A stretch of DNA of 64,000 nt from Bacteroidota bacterium (GTDB lineage Bacteria > Bacteroidota > Ignavibacteria > OLB7). Below are positions 1 through 9,315 of the stretch, one piece after another; the stretch's first letter is position 1; each line of letters opens with the position of its first letter. Under the pieces are notes generated by a model. That model saw only the letters and a list, made by a program, of their open reading frames with translations, made no database searches and had not been told where the DNA came from. Where the stretch lies: contig JAFDZV010000036.1 of NCBI GenBank assembly GCA_018266795.1, forward strand, positions 90,971 through 154,970. The letters run 5' to 3'. Both the position numbers and the translations under genes were made by a program.

Positions 1-828
1 GTGTACAAGAAGATGGCGGAGAACATCAATGTCGACATCTCGCCGGAGGGCCCGATCTCCGTTGAGGTGTACGATGAAAACCCGGAGCGCGCGGCGAAGA
101 TGGCGAACGACGTCATCTTCTTCACCAACATGCTCTCGCGCGAGTTGAACCGCCGCGAATCGGAGCCGTTGACCAAGTACATCGGCGCCCGGTACGAGCA
201 GACGCGTGACGACCAGGAGAAACTGGGCGCGGAGCTGCGCCAGTTCATGGCGAAGAGCAAGCTGTACGATCCGGAGTCGCAGGCGAAGATCATCGGCACG
301 GCGGTGACGGAGGCTGAGGGTGACGTTGCCGCCAAGCGGACACTGGTAGAGGTCTATCGCAAGGCGCTGGGTGAGGACGATCCGCGCACCATTCAGGCGA
401 AGACGTTGCTGGAACAGGCGGAGGCGCAGAGCCGGAGGCTCGCCGCAGGGCACGCCGGCGTGCTGAACGGCCCTTCCGTGGAGAACCTTCCGGCCTCGAC
501 CGTGGAGTATCTGCGGCTGCGTCAGGACTACGAGGTGAACGCGAAGGTGCTTGCGCTTCTGGAGCCGATGTACGAACAGGCGAAGTACGACGAGCTGCGC
601 GACATTCCGGTGCTGAACGTTCTCGATCCGGCGCGCGTTCCTCCGGAGAAGGCGCGGCCGAAGCGATCGATCATTCTCGCATCGGCGTTCATCGGCACAA
701 TCATCGTTGCCTATCTGATTATCGCAATCGTGGCATACATCCGCAGCTTCCTCCAGCGCTATCGTGCCTACAACGATCGCGCGGCCCTTCCGGAAGGCCC
801 GCATCACGCCGGAGAGTTGAATCCATGA
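1..828 (+). CDS. Wzz/GNVR-type polysaccharide chain-length determinant protein (5' truncated by window edge)
   Basis: This is the C-terminal part of an inner-membrane polysaccharide co-polymerase of the Wzz/GumC type, which controls chain length or export of a surface polysaccharide. The visible 275 residues have a long charged helical stretch (about 45-160, likely periplasmic coiled coil), a proline-rich segment (PARVPPEKARPKRS, about 212-225) and then one hydrophobic helix (about 226-248) with a short basic cytoplasmic tail. That is the usual C-terminal arrangement of Wzz proteins. The N-terminal membrane helix and Wzz domain are absent, so the GTG at position 1 is probably not the real start. 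Its stop overlaps the next start (ATGA at 825-828), so it is translationally coupled to the Wzy-like gene. No tyrosine-kinase domain follows the second helix. Confidence 0.85.
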   Translation: MYKKMAENINVDISPEGPISVEVYDENPERAAKMANDVIFFTNMLSRELNRRESEPLTKYIGARYEQTRDDQEKLGAELRQFMAKSKLYDPESQAKIIGTAVTEAEGDVAAKRTLVEVYRKALGEDDPRTIQAKTLLEQAEAQSRRLAAGHAGVLNGPSVENLPASTVEYLRLRQDYEVNAKVLALLEPMYEQAKYDELRDIPVLNVLDPARVPPEKARPKRSIILASAFIGTIIVAYLIIAIVAYIRSFLQRYRAYNDRAALPEGPHHAGELNP

Positions 829-2381
829 CAACCGGGGAGCGCAGCGGCGGGTTCGCCTCCGGCAGGGGAGAACCCTCCCGTGCCATGGCGGAGCCGCTTC
901 CCAACGGCGGCGCTCCCGGCGTACCCGGGGCGATTGCCCTCGCCGCGGTCTGCGTGGTGGTGATGGCTGCCGGGCTGTTCCTTCCCATGGTGCTCGGCAT
1001 ACCGCTGGACCCCGGCGTTACGCTGCTCGCGCCCGGGATGCTGCTCCTCGCCGCCTACCTCGCCTGGTGGAACGAGAAGGTCTGGATCTACGCCGCAATT
1101 TTCAGCCATCTCCTCTTCATGGTGGATTCCACGCCGGACACGATCGGGCTGGGGGAGATTGCATTCGGCGCTCTGGGACTTGCGGGCTTGGCGCTCTGGT
1201 TCGTGAAGGAGATGGTGATCTGCCGGCGTCGGATCGTTGACTCCAGCTTCGATCTGCTGTTGATGAGCTTCATGATCGTAAGCACCGCTGTCACGCTCAT
1301 CGCCAACACGCTGCACGGCGGTGACCTGCTCCAGTATCTGAAGGAGTACGGCGTGGTGGTTGATCTGCTCTTCTACTTCCCGCTCCGGAAGAACGTAACG
1401 AGCCGCCGCGACGTTATCATGCTTCTCTGCGCGTTCGTTGGCGTTGCGCTCGTGAACGGCGCCATCAGCTTCCTGAACTATCGCGAGCGGCTTGCCGAAG
1501 CGGTGTTCCAGTGGCAGCTGACCGCCTCGCGAAGCAATCTGAACGAGTCCACGTCGCAGGCGCTCTTCGTGCTTGGGACTACGATGTTCGCCTACTCGAA
1601 GCGGCTGTGGCTGAGGCTGCTCTCGCTTTGTCTGGCGGCTGCCGGGCTGGTGTTCCTGCTGGTGTCGTTCTCGCGAAGTCCGATCGTGGCCGCGCTGCTG
1701 GCGCTTGCGATCATGATCGTGATGAGTCCGTTCCGAAACGGAAGGCGTGTGGTGGTTGCGTTGTTCATGGCGTTGTTCGTGGGGGCGGCCGCGGCCCTCA
1801 TCATCTTCCCGCAGATCGCAACCAACGTTGGTCAGGCGCTGGCGGAGCGCGTGCTCTCGGTGGCGAGCACGGGATCGGACCGCTCGTTCAACGCGCGCAT
1901 CGTGGAGTCCACGGCCATCCTCAGGAACTATTTCGGCTACTCACCGATACTGGGGTGCGGCTTCGGCGTGCCGTACAAGTATCTCGATCCGCTGTCGAAC
2001 ACCACACTGAAGGGATACTTCGTTCACAATGGCTACGTGTGGTCGCTCTTCAAATTCGGCCTGCCGATGGCGTTGATGTTCCTCTGGGTGCTGGTGCAGC
2101 CGTTGCTGCGTCTGCTGCTGCGGGCGCCGCGGCGCCACGAGGGGTTCGATCGCGCGCTTCTTGCCGGTGCGGTGGGATACGTGCTCTGCGCGTTCATCGT
2201 CAACATGACCTCCAATCTCTTCACGCAGGTTTCCACCATTCTCAATATCGTGATCTGCTGGGTGCTGTTCGAATACGTTCAGCGCAACGCCATGGCTCGC
2301 GATGCACGTGCGCGCTCCGAACACGATGAGCCGCAGGCGTTCGGCCATGCAGGGAGTCCGCTGCTGGAGGGGGGGCGGTGA
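825..2381 (+). CDS. O-antigen ligase/polymerase family membrane protein (Wzy/WaaL-like)
   Basis: This 518-residue polytopic inner-membrane protein has about a dozen hydrophobic segments from residue 25 to 490. It has the Wzy_C/O-antigen-ligase pattern: a large periplasmic loop around residues 325-400 containing an Arg-bearing stretch (RSFNARIVEST), then a Gly-rich turn (GCGFG) and HNGYVWSLFKFG before the next helix. It should either polymerise lipid-linked repeat units or transfer finished chains. The two activities cannot be told apart from sequence, but its place between Wzz-like and Wzx-like genes favours a polymerase. It overlaps both neighbours by 4 nt (ATGA upstream, GTGA downstream), so it belongs to one operon. 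Confidence 0.82.
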   Translation: MTTGERSGGFASGRGEPSRAMAEPLPNGGAPGVPGAIALAAVCVVVMAAGLFLPMVLGIPLDPGVTLLAPGMLLLAAYLAWWNEKVWIYAAIFSHLLFMVDSTPDTIGLGEIAFGALGLAGLALWFVKEMVICRRRIVDSSFDLLLMSFMIVSTAVTLIANTLHGGDLLQYLKEYGVVVDLLFYFPLRKNVTSRRDVIMLLCAFVGVALVNGAISFLNYRERLAEAVFQWQLTASRSNLNESTSQALFVLGTTMFAYSKRLWLRLLSLCLAAAGLVFLLVSFSRSPIVAALLALAIMIVMSPFRNGRRVVVALFMALFVGAAAALIIFPQIATNVGQALAERVLSVASTGSDRSFNARIVESTAILRNYFGYSPILGCGFGVPYKYLDPLSNTTLKGYFVHNGYVWSLFKFGLPMALMFLWVLVQPLLRLLLRAPRRHEGFDRALLAGAVGYVLCAFIVNMTSNLFTQVSTILNIVICWVLFEYVQRNAMARDARARSEHDEPQAFGHAGSPLLEGGR

Positions 2382-3847
2382 ACGCGATCGGTGCACGGCT
2401 GCGCAAGGTTGGCGTGGGCGCCGATATCGGTCTCACGGTGGTGTTGCAGGTGATAAGCGCCGTGGCGGCGTTTGCATTTCAGGCGAAGTTCCTGCGCGCG
2501 CTCAGCCCGGAGGATTCCGGCCTCTACTTCCTTGCCATTTCCTATATCACGATCGGTGCGGGCCTGGGTGATTTCGGCATTGCCGCCGCCGTGTTCCCAC
2601 GGCTCTCCGTTGCGCGCGGCGAGATACCGCCGGCGTTCCGTGCCGCGCTGGTACTCAGAACGTTCACGCTGGTGGCCAGCATGGTTGTTCTGAACCTCTA
2701 TCTGATGGCGCGGGGGAAGTGGGACCTGCTGCCGCTGTTCAACGTCGGCGCGCTCTCCGTGTTCATCAGCGGCAAGGCAACGGGGCTGCGTCAGTTGGTG
2801 GAGATGATCTGGCGCATGCGGGGGCGCACGTATGTTGTGACGCTTCTCGCGGTGATCGATTCGGTGATAGCGCTGGCTGCAGTGGTGATCATGGCGATGG
2901 CGGGGAGGCTGACGCTTTACTGGCTGATGATCATCTTCACGGCCAGCAGCATCCCCGGCTGCATCGCGGTTGTGCTTCCGATGATTCCGCAGATGCGCGC
3001 CTCCGAAGCGTTCCGGATTCATATCCCGCGCCGCTACTACATCGCCCTGCTCACGGCCTCGCTGCCGGTGGCCGCCATGATCGTCCTGGGGCAGACCTCC
3101 GCCCAGTTGGAGACGTTGGTTATCGATTCGTACACCGCGATGAGCCATGCGGACATCGCCTCCTACAACGCAGCGGTGCGCCCGCTCACCGGGCTGATCT
3201 TCGTTGCCACCACGCTCGGCTTCGGCCTTGCCCCGCTTATCTCGCAGCATGCCCGCGGCGTTCGGTCCGACTATTCGCTCTCCTTCATCGTTTCGTTGGC
3301 GGTACGGCTGGTCGGCGTTATCTCGCTCGGGCTCTGCCTGGTGTGCGGGCTGTTCGGCGAGCAGGTGATGGGAGTGTTCGGCAAGGAGTACGTGAACGAC
3401 GCCTACATCCTGAGGATCTTCAGCGTGATCAGCGCGCTGACATTCACGGTGGTTGTGTTCGACCAGTTCCTGCTTGCGCTCGGCAAGCGAAAGCAGACGC
3501 TGATGGGGGCAACGCTCAATCTGGGCCTCGCGCTCCTTACCGAACCGATAACCATCAGAATGTGGGGCATTCGCGGGATGATGTACTCCAAGGGCCTCGC
3601 GCTCTGCTGCCTGATACTGTTCCAGCTTACGCGGATGAAGCCGGAGGCCCGCGTTGCGGCATGGAAGGGATTGCTTCGGCTGATTCCCTCCGCGGCGGTT
3701 CTGCTGGCCGCGCTTCTGTTCACGGTGAACTATGCATTGCCCGTACGGGCCGTGATCGCCGCCGTCGCGCTGCTCGGCATGCTGCTCCTGATGAAGACGG
3801 TTCGTCTGGAAGAGCTGAGAACCCTGAGGAGGCTGAGGGTGTCGTAG
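2378..3847 (+). CDS. Wzx-like polysaccharide flippase (MATE/MOP superfamily)
   Basis: This is a 489-residue membrane protein with 12-14 predicted helices spread over its whole length and few charged residues in them, typical of the MOP exporters that flip undecaprenyl-linked repeat units to the periplasm. The N-terminal part (QVISAVAAFAFQAKFLRA... then a Gly-Asp-Phe-Gly turn near residue 65) resembles polysaccharide biosynthesis proteins of the RfbX/Wzx type. The GTG start overlaps the preceding stop and follows a purine-rich run (ggaggggggg), a good ribosome-binding site. Wzz, Wzy and Wzx adjacency supports a Wzx/Wzy-dependent pathway. Substrate cannot be predicted. Confidence 0.85.
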   Translation: MNAIGARLRKVGVGADIGLTVVLQVISAVAAFAFQAKFLRALSPEDSGLYFLAISYITIGAGLGDFGIAAAVFPRLSVARGEIPPAFRAALVLRTFTLVASMVVLNLYLMARGKWDLLPLFNVGALSVFISGKATGLRQLVEMIWRMRGRTYVVTLLAVIDSVIALAAVVIMAMAGRLTLYWLMIIFTASSIPGCIAVVLPMIPQMRASEAFRIHIPRRYYIALLTASLPVAAMIVLGQTSAQLETLVIDSYTAMSHADIASYNAAVRPLTGLIFVATTLGFGLAPLISQHARGVRSDYSLSFIVSLAVRLVGVISLGLCLVCGLFGEQVMGVFGKEYVNDAYILRIFSVISALTFTVVVFDQFLLALGKRKQTLMGATLNLGLALLTEPITIRMWGIRGMMYSKGLALCCLILFQLTRMKPEARVAAWKGLLRLIPSAAVLLAALLFTVNYALPVRAVIAAVALLGMLLLMKTVRLEELRTLRRLRVS

Positions 3848-3862
3848 GGGCCGGTGATCAGT

Positions 3863-3926
3863 GTCAGTGGTCAGTCGTTAGTCGTTGGTAGAGACAAACA
3901 CATTCAACTGACCACTAACCACTGAC
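3863..3926. repeat. Inverted pair of degenerate 7-nt tandem repeats (TCAGTGG type)
   Basis: The left arm (3863-3888) reads as heptamers gtcagtg-gtcagtc-gttagtc-gttgg. The right arm (3905-3926) is its approximate reverse complement (caactga-ccactaa-ccactga-c). The two can fold into a long imperfect hairpin just after the flippase gene. The same heptamer type recurs at 9223-9287 and 10284-10350. It resembles the short tandemly repeated repetitive (STRR) sequences known from cyanobacteria in having a 7-nt period. Confidence 0.8.
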
Positions 3927-4037
3927 ATCCAACGGATGAAGATTGAATAACAGTTCCCTGCCGTTTTGCTCCCAAGGAATCCAGATGGGCGCAATTCACC
4001 GTAACTTTTGACCACCCCAGGTTGTATTTTACACGCT

Positions 4038-4113
4038 GTTCCGGGTTGGTGCTCCCTGTACTGTGGAGCCCGGAACATTCAGCCGGGATTCGTCCCACGT
4101 GCATCGTTGGGAC
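4038..4113 (+). promoter_or_regulatory. Two stable hairpins in the leader of the downstream glycosyltransferase operon
   Basis: Hairpin 1 spans 4038-4076: outer stem gttccgg/ccggaac, inner stem gctcc/ggagc, loop of 9 nt and a 6-nt bulge on the 5' side. Hairpin 2 spans 4092-4113: stem gtccca/tgggac, loop of 10 nt. Neither is followed by a T-run, so they do not look like simple terminators. A role as an attenuator or leader structure is inference. Confidence 0.5.
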
Positions 4114-4229
4114 ATGATACGTGCCGGGGGACGTCTCCGATCCTCGAGCATCCGTATATTCCCACGCATTCCCGGCTCGCATTCTTACCGCACGATGCCG
4201 CGGATCGTGACGCTCGCCGACTTTATTGC

Positions 4230-5216
4230 ATGGCAGAAACGCATCAACCAGACGGACGTAGCAGTCACCCTCACGTTAGCGTCGTGATGGTGAACTACAA
4301 CACGAAGGATCTCACCATGGAGGCCGTTCAATCGGTTTTCAGTTCGGTGCAGGACCCTTCTTTCGCCGTTGAGGTGATCGTTGTTGACAACGACAGTGCC
4401 GACGGCAGCGCCGATGCCATCGCCGCCCGTTTCCCGGACGTGCGTGTGATCCGCTCTCCGGAGAACGTGGGCTTCGGTCGTGGAAACAATCTGGGCGCCG
4501 CGTTCGCCGCCGGCGAAGCGCTCTTCCTTCTGAACACCGACACAATCGTACGTCCCGGCGCGATCGAGCACCTGTACCACAAGCTGTTCGAGAACGATGC
4601 CCGCGGGATCGTTGGACCGTTCCTGGAAAATCCGGACGGCAGCTATCAGTGCTCGATGCTTTCGTTCCCGACTGTGTGGCGCACGTTCTGCGTCTTCTTC
4701 TGGCTCGACCGCCTGCTCCCGCGCGTGCCTCTGTTTGCCGACGGGATGATGACGCATGTGGATCCGCTTGCCGAGCATGCCGTTGATGTGATCAACGGCG
4801 CCGCGATGATGATCCGCCGGGATCTGTTCGAGAAGATCGACGGGTTCGATCCCGAGTACTTCATGTACTACGAGGAGTCCGACCTCTGCATGCGCGTGGC
4901 CAAGCTTGGCTGCGTCGCCTATTATTCTCCCGGCGCACGGGTGCTGCATCTGATCAGCCAGAGCAGCAGAACGCATCCGTGGTGGTTCTACCACATACTC
5001 CGGCGGTCGCGAATGATCTATGCGCGCAAACACATGACCCCGCTGCAGCGTGTTGCCATGGCGACCGTTGTTCATGCTGCCTATGCGTTCCGGATCGTCA
5101 TCTATCCATTCATCGGCCTTGTGAAGCCACGGTTCAAGATGATGGGACGCAATATTCTGAAGTCCTATCTCCGCTTCGACGCCCCATATTTCCCCAGGAA
5201 GAACGCCAACGCATGA
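4230..5216 (+). CDS. Glycosyltransferase family 2 (rhamnosyltransferase-like)
   Basis: This 328-residue GT-A enzyme probably adds a sugar to the lipid-linked oligosaccharide at the cytoplasmic face. It has the opening strand VSVVMVNYNTKDL (about residue 15), the nucleotide-binding Asp segment VIVVDNDSADGS, the metal-binding position LNTDT, and the late acidic motif YYEESDLCMRVAK expected of the WbbL/RfbF-like subgroup. A hydrophobic/amphipathic C-terminus suggests membrane association. I chose ATG 4230 because homology-like sequence begins there; the longer frame back to 4008 is leader. Its stop overlaps the next start (ATGA, 5213-5216). Confidence 0.85.
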   Translation: MAETHQPDGRSSHPHVSVVMVNYNTKDLTMEAVQSVFSSVQDPSFAVEVIVVDNDSADGSADAIAARFPDVRVIRSPENVGFGRGNNLGAAFAAGEALFLLNTDTIVRPGAIEHLYHKLFENDARGIVGPFLENPDGSYQCSMLSFPTVWRTFCVFFWLDRLLPRVPLFADGMMTHVDPLAEHAVDVINGAAMMIRRDLFEKIDGFDPEYFMYYEESDLCMRVAKLGCVAYYSPGARVLHLISQSSRTHPWWFYHILRRSRMIYARKHMTPLQRVAMATVVHAAYAFRIVIYPFIGLVKPRFKMMGRNILKSYLRFDAPYFPRKNANA

Positions 5217-6421
5217 AGATTCTGGATATCACCTCCAGACTTCCCTATCCGCTGATCGACGGTGCGCGCATCTGCATGTATCAGCTCGTGCAGGGGCTTT
5301 ACTCGCATGGCCATAGCGTGCACGTCGTTGCGCTGGAGGAGGAGGAGTCCGATCCCGGACCGCTGGATCAGTTTGCGCAACTGCACGTTGTACGAATCTC
5401 CAACCCGCCGAAGGTGATCGGAGCGCTGAAGACGCTGGCGCGGAGCGAGCCCTACACGCAGTTGAAGCGGGAGCGGAAGGACGTCTATGATCTGCTGGAC
5501 CAGTTGCACGCCCGCGAGCGGTTCGATCTTGTGATTGCCGATCAGGCGCACGTGGCCCAGTACGGTGCGTACATGAAGCGCCGATATGGATTGCCCTACA
5601 TACTCCGCTGCCATAACGTTGAGCACGAGATCTACCGGCGCCACACGGCCACGGAGAAGAATCCGTTCATGCGCTGGTACGTGGGGCTGCAGGCCGATCG
5701 CTGGGCACGGTTCGAACAGGAGCAGATGCGAATGGCCGATGCATGCATCGCAATCACCCGGCGCGACGAGGATACCATCCGGCGGCTTGCGCCCGGCGTG
5801 CGCACCCTCACCGTGCCGGCTGCCGTTGATCTGCATGCGTTCCCCTATACCGATCCCGCGCAACGCGAATCGAACTCCATGATCATGCTCGGCAACATGG
5901 GCTGGCCCCCGAACAGAAACTCCGTGCTCTGGTTTACGCAGGAGATCCTGCCGCTGGTGATGCAGCGCAGGCCGGATGCCGTCTGCTACGTGGTTGGCGA
6001 CAATCCGCCGCTCGAACAGTTGCCGCGCCCATCGGAGAACATGCGGATCGAAGGGCGTGTGGAATCGATTGCCCCGTACTACAGTCGCATTGCGATCGGC
6101 CTGATCCCGCTGAACGTGGGTGGAGGGATGCGCGTGAAGATGGTTGAGATGATGGCGAGCGGCATGCCGATCGTTAGCACCGGTCAGGGAGCCGAGGGGA
6201 ACGAGGCCGTGCCGGGCGAGCATTATGTGCGAGGCGATACACCCGGTGCGTTTGCCGACGGCGTCCTCCGCCTGATGAACGATTCCGAGGAGCGTGTGCG
6301 GATTGCGCGTGCGGCCCGGGAGTTCGTTGCAGCTACCTATTCCACGGAGCAGACAAGCCTGCGTGTTGAGGAGCTGATGCATGATGTGATGGCACCGAAT
6401 ACTCGCCGCGTGGGCGCATGA
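5213..6421 (+). CDS. Glycosyltransferase family 4/group 1 (GT-B)
   Basis: This 402-residue GT-B glycosyltransferase has an N-terminal acceptor domain beginning MKILDITSRLPYPLIDGAR and a C-terminal donor domain. The donor domain has the Gly-rich loop and E-x7-E region of GT4 enzymes (GGGMRVKMVEMMASGMPIV, about residues 303-321). It resembles the TIGR03087/PEP-CTERM-associated type of sugar transferases. The donor sugar cannot be predicted. It overlaps both neighbours by 4 nt, so it is translated as part of one operon. Confidence 0.85.
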   Translation: MKILDITSRLPYPLIDGARICMYQLVQGLYSHGHSVHVVALEEEESDPGPLDQFAQLHVVRISNPPKVIGALKTLARSEPYTQLKRERKDVYDLLDQLHARERFDLVIADQAHVAQYGAYMKRRYGLPYILRCHNVEHEIYRRHTATEKNPFMRWYVGLQADRWARFEQEQMRMADACIAITRRDEDTIRRLAPGVRTLTVPAAVDLHAFPYTDPAQRESNSMIMLGNMGWPPNRNSVLWFTQEILPLVMQRRPDAVCYVVGDNPPLEQLPRPSENMRIEGRVESIAPYYSRIAIGLIPLNVGGGMRVKMVEMMASGMPIVSTGQGAEGNEAVPGEHYVRGDTPGAFADGVLRLMNDSEERVRIARAAREFVAATYSTEQTSLRVEELMHDVMAPNTRRVGA

Positions 6422-7575
6422 GGCTGGTTCCCACGATACTGTTCTGGGTTGCCGTCGGGTGGGTCTTCTACGTCTTCATCGGCTATACGCTGTTGATGGC
6501 ACTCCTTTCGCGGCTGCGTCCCCGGCCGCTGGCACGGTGCGCGGACTACAGGCCGCGTATTGCGCTGGTGATGGCCGCCTACAACGAGGAGCGGAACATC
6601 ACGGAGCGGCTCGAGAACTATCTCGATCTGGACTATCCGCGCGAACTGCTCTCGTTTCTGATCGGGAGCGACGGCTCCACCGATGGTACCGACGCCATCA
6701 TCGAACGCTATTGCGCGATGGATCCCTCCATGACGCTGCAGCGCTTCAATCGGGTGGGGAAGACCCGGATCATCTACGATCTCGCGGCGCGCACCGATGC
6801 CGATGTCATTCTCTTCACGGACGCGGACATTGTCTTCGCGAACGACGCCCTGAAGGTGATCGCCGGCTGCATGTCCGATCCAACGGTTGGAGGAGTGATC
6901 GGCAGGATGAGTTATCGAGACTCCGCCGCAAACGCCGGCAACCGCGGACAGGGGAAATACCTGCAGCTGGAGAACCGGTTGCGCGCCTGGGAGTCCCTCT
7001 TCTGGACAACCGTTGGCCCGAGCGGCGAATGCTTTGCCGTGCGGCGCGGAAGCTACAGCCCGATGACGGACTATCGTCTGTCGGACGACAATCATCTGGT
7101 GATCACGATCCCGCTCAATGGTCTCCGCGTCTGGTACGAACCGACCCTGGCGGTTGTGGAGTTGAACAAGCGTTCACTCGAGACGGAATCGCGGCGGCGG
7201 CTCCGCATGGGGCAGCAGGCAACCGCGACGTTTCTCGCGCACCCGGAAACACGCTGGCCGTGGCGGTCGCTGGTTGGCTTCGAGATCTGGTCGCACAAAC
7301 TACTCCGCAACCTGGTGGCGATCCCCATCTGGTTGCTCGCGCTCTGCGCGCTGCTGCTGGCCCCCGGCTCCACGTTCTTCGCCGCGGTGGCCGCGATGGT
7401 GCTTCTCTGGGGCCTTGCGATGCTTGGCGGATACATCGGCGACAGGCTTTCGGTGAACGTGCGCCTGCTTCAATATCCGCTCTACTTCACATCGATGCTG
7501 AACAGCCTCGCGATCGGATCGGTGCGAGCGGTCTTCTCCGGCGGATTGGACAGGTGGAACAGTCCACGGATGTGA
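6418..7575 (+). CDS. Membrane-anchored glycosyltransferase family 2
   Basis: This 385-residue enzyme has an N-terminal hydrophobic helix (about 5-25), a GT-A domain and three C-terminal hydrophobic helices (about 290-380), the layout of processive or membrane-bound GT2 enzymes. Motifs seen are IALVMAAYNEERNI, IGSDGSTDGT, FTDADIVF (metal site) and, after a SDDNHLVI segment, LRMGQQAT in place of the classical QxxRW motif. With RMGQQ in place of QxxRW it may be non-processive. It is coupled to the previous gene by ATGA overlap. Confidence 0.82.
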   Translation: MRLVPTILFWVAVGWVFYVFIGYTLLMALLSRLRPRPLARCADYRPRIALVMAAYNEERNITERLENYLDLDYPRELLSFLIGSDGSTDGTDAIIERYCAMDPSMTLQRFNRVGKTRIIYDLAARTDADVILFTDADIVFANDALKVIAGCMSDPTVGGVIGRMSYRDSAANAGNRGQGKYLQLENRLRAWESLFWTTVGPSGECFAVRRGSYSPMTDYRLSDDNHLVITIPLNGLRVWYEPTLAVVELNKRSLETESRRRLRMGQQATATFLAHPETRWPWRSLVGFEIWSHKLLRNLVAIPIWLLALCALLLAPGSTFFAAVAAMVLLWGLAMLGGYIGDRLSVNVRLLQYPLYFTSMLNSLAIGSVRAVFSGGLDRWNSPRM

Positions 7576-7722
7576 GGGGGAGTTGCTGAACGGCAACCGG
7601 TGGTGGGCGTGCGCAACCTCTTCGTGCACAGCTGCCGGCTGCCGCTGCGGTCATCCCCCCGGGTTCAACAACTGCGCCGCGGCTCGTGCGACTATTCCGT
7701 GCGGGACCGGGCCGAATGATTC

Positions 7723-9216
7723 ATGAGCACATCGAGCGTACAGAGTATTCCCGAAACCGGACCGCTGCGTTCGGCGCGGCGCGTGCTGGCATCAACCGTG
7801 AAGGGGATTCTGAAATCTCCTCGCGGCGTGCAGCTGCTCGTGGTATGTGCGGACGTTCTGATGCTGGTGTTCTCCTTCACGGCCTTCTACGCCGTGCGAG
7901 TGAAGAGCGGCCTGTTTCTGTTCGCGCCGGATGTGCCCCTTGCGGACTTCCTTCAGCCCACCGCGATGGTGCTGATTGCCTGGCTGAGCCTCTTCTGGTT
8001 CAGCGGCGTCTATATCTCGGTGCACAATCGGTCGCTGTTCGACGAGTTCTACGCCGTGCTGAAGGTGATCGTGATCGGCTGGGTGGTATTCTTCATAGCG
8101 ATCTATCTCACATCCAGCCACAACCCGGACGGCATCAGTTACCGAATGATCTCGTTACTGATCTATCTGGTATTGCTTGTCGGGGCAATCGGCTTCGGCC
8201 GCTTCATGGTGCGGCTCGTGGTGCGTCGGCTGCGAAAGCGCGGCATCGGACTGCGCCGCACGATCGTGGTTGGCGATTCGCCGAAGAGCCGCCAGCTCGT
8301 GGAGATGTTCACGAAGCACCCGGAGCTCGGCTACGCAGTGCTCGGGACCGTGGCGGTGAGCAACAGCGTGACGCCGGAGTTCGCCAGCAGGCTTCTGGGG
8401 CGGATCGAGAACATCGACCAGATCATCGCCGCCCGGCGTGTCGATGTTACCGTGCTCGGAATGGAACTGCAGCGGGAGATGGTGCCGAAGCTCCTTACCG
8501 AGACGGCCGTTGCCGACACGACGATCAAGATCATTCCCGATCTCTATGACATCGTCAGCGGGCAGGCGAAGGCACAGCATCTCTACGGCATTCCGTTGAT
8601 CGAGATCAACCCGCAGATCATGCCGGTGTGGGAGCAGCATCTCAAGCGCGCAATGGACATCGTCTGCGCCGTCGTGGGTCTGGTTCTTGGCGCGCCGCTC
8701 TGGATGTCCGCGGCGCTTGCGGTGAAGCTGGAGGATGGCGGGCCGGTGTTCTATTCGCAGGAACGCGTAGGGCTTGGCGGGCGACCGTTCATGATGCACA
8801 AGTTCCGCTCCATGCGCATCGATGCCGAGAGCAAGGGGATAAGCTGGACGACGGCGAACGATCCTCGTGTCACCCGTGTGGGACGGTTCATCCGCAGGAC
8901 GCATATCGATGAGCTGCCGCAGCTCTGGAACGTGCTGGTGGGGGAGATGAGCCTGGTGGGGCCGCGCCCCGAGCGTCCGTTCTATGTGGAGAAGTATTCC
9001 AAGGTGCTCCCCTCCTATCCGCGCCGTCTTCGGGTGAAGCCCGGCCTTACGGGCTGGAATCAGGTACAGCTCGAGGACATGGTGGAGAATGTGGAGTTCG
9101 TGCAGGAACGTCTGCGGCACGACTTCTTTTATATTGAAAACATGTCGCTTCGGCTGGATATCGAAATCATCTTCCGAACGATCCTCAGGGTCCTGCAGCG
9201 CAAGGGGCAGGCGTGA
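7723..9216 (+). CDS. Polyprenyl-phosphate sugar-1-phosphate transferase (WbaP/WcaJ-type initiating enzyme)
   Basis: This 497-residue enzyme should transfer a sugar-1-phosphate from a nucleotide sugar to undecaprenyl phosphate, the first committed step for the polysaccharide made by this cluster. Domains in order: four to five membrane helices (about 45-165), a Rossmann-like CoA-binding-type domain (about 175-290), a re-entrant helix and the catalytic bacterial sugar transferase domain (about 300-495). Key motifs are intact: QERVGLGGRPFMMHKFRSM, IDELPQLWNVLVGEMSLVGPRPE and KPGLTGWNQV. The length matches the family. It starts 147 nt after the previous gene. Confidence 0.92.
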   Translation: MSTSSVQSIPETGPLRSARRVLASTVKGILKSPRGVQLLVVCADVLMLVFSFTAFYAVRVKSGLFLFAPDVPLADFLQPTAMVLIAWLSLFWFSGVYISVHNRSLFDEFYAVLKVIVIGWVVFFIAIYLTSSHNPDGISYRMISLLIYLVLLVGAIGFGRFMVRLVVRRLRKRGIGLRRTIVVGDSPKSRQLVEMFTKHPELGYAVLGTVAVSNSVTPEFASRLLGRIENIDQIIAARRVDVTVLGMELQREMVPKLLTETAVADTTIKIIPDLYDIVSGQAKAQHLYGIPLIEINPQIMPVWEQHLKRAMDIVCAVVGLVLGAPLWMSAALAVKLEDGGPVFYSQERVGLGGRPFMMHKFRSMRIDAESKGISWTTANDPRVTRVGRFIRRTHIDELPQLWNVLVGEMSLVGPRPERPFYVEKYSKVLPSYPRRLRVKPGLTGWNQVQLEDMVENVEFVQERLRHDFFYIENMSLRLDIEIIFRTILRVLQRKGQA

Positions 9217-9222
9217 GAGAGC

Positions 9223-9287
9223 GTCAGTTGTCGGTGGTCAATGGTTCGTAGTCAGTGGTCAGTAGTTCTTGGGGCTTGGTTCTTGGC
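9223..9287 (+). repeat. Degenerate 7-nt tandem repeat
   Basis: Directly after the sugar transferase stop the sequence reads in 7-nt steps: gtcagtt, gtcggtg, gtcaatg, gttcgta, gtcagtg, gtcagta, gttcttg, gggcttg, gttcttg. The units share the pattern GTxxxTG. They match the heptamers at 3863 and 10284. No coding explanation fits. Confidence 0.75.
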
Positions 9288-9315
9288 CAGGACCGAAGAT
9301 CGAACGACAAGTAGG

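Larger units (their letters stand above)
3848..4229 (+). other. 382-nt non-coding leader before a glycosyltransferase gene
   Basis: No convincing gene lies here. The first 80 nt hold the heptamer inverted repeat. Further on are two hairpins in tandem: 4038-4076 (gttccgg ... gctcc/ggagc ... ccggaac, perfect stems with a one-sided 6-nt bulge) and 4092-4113 (gtccca/tgggac). An in-frame upstream extension of the downstream gene exists from 4008, but it lacks family-like sequence and crosses both hairpins, so I treat it as leader. No good -35/-7 promoter was found. Confidence 0.6.
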
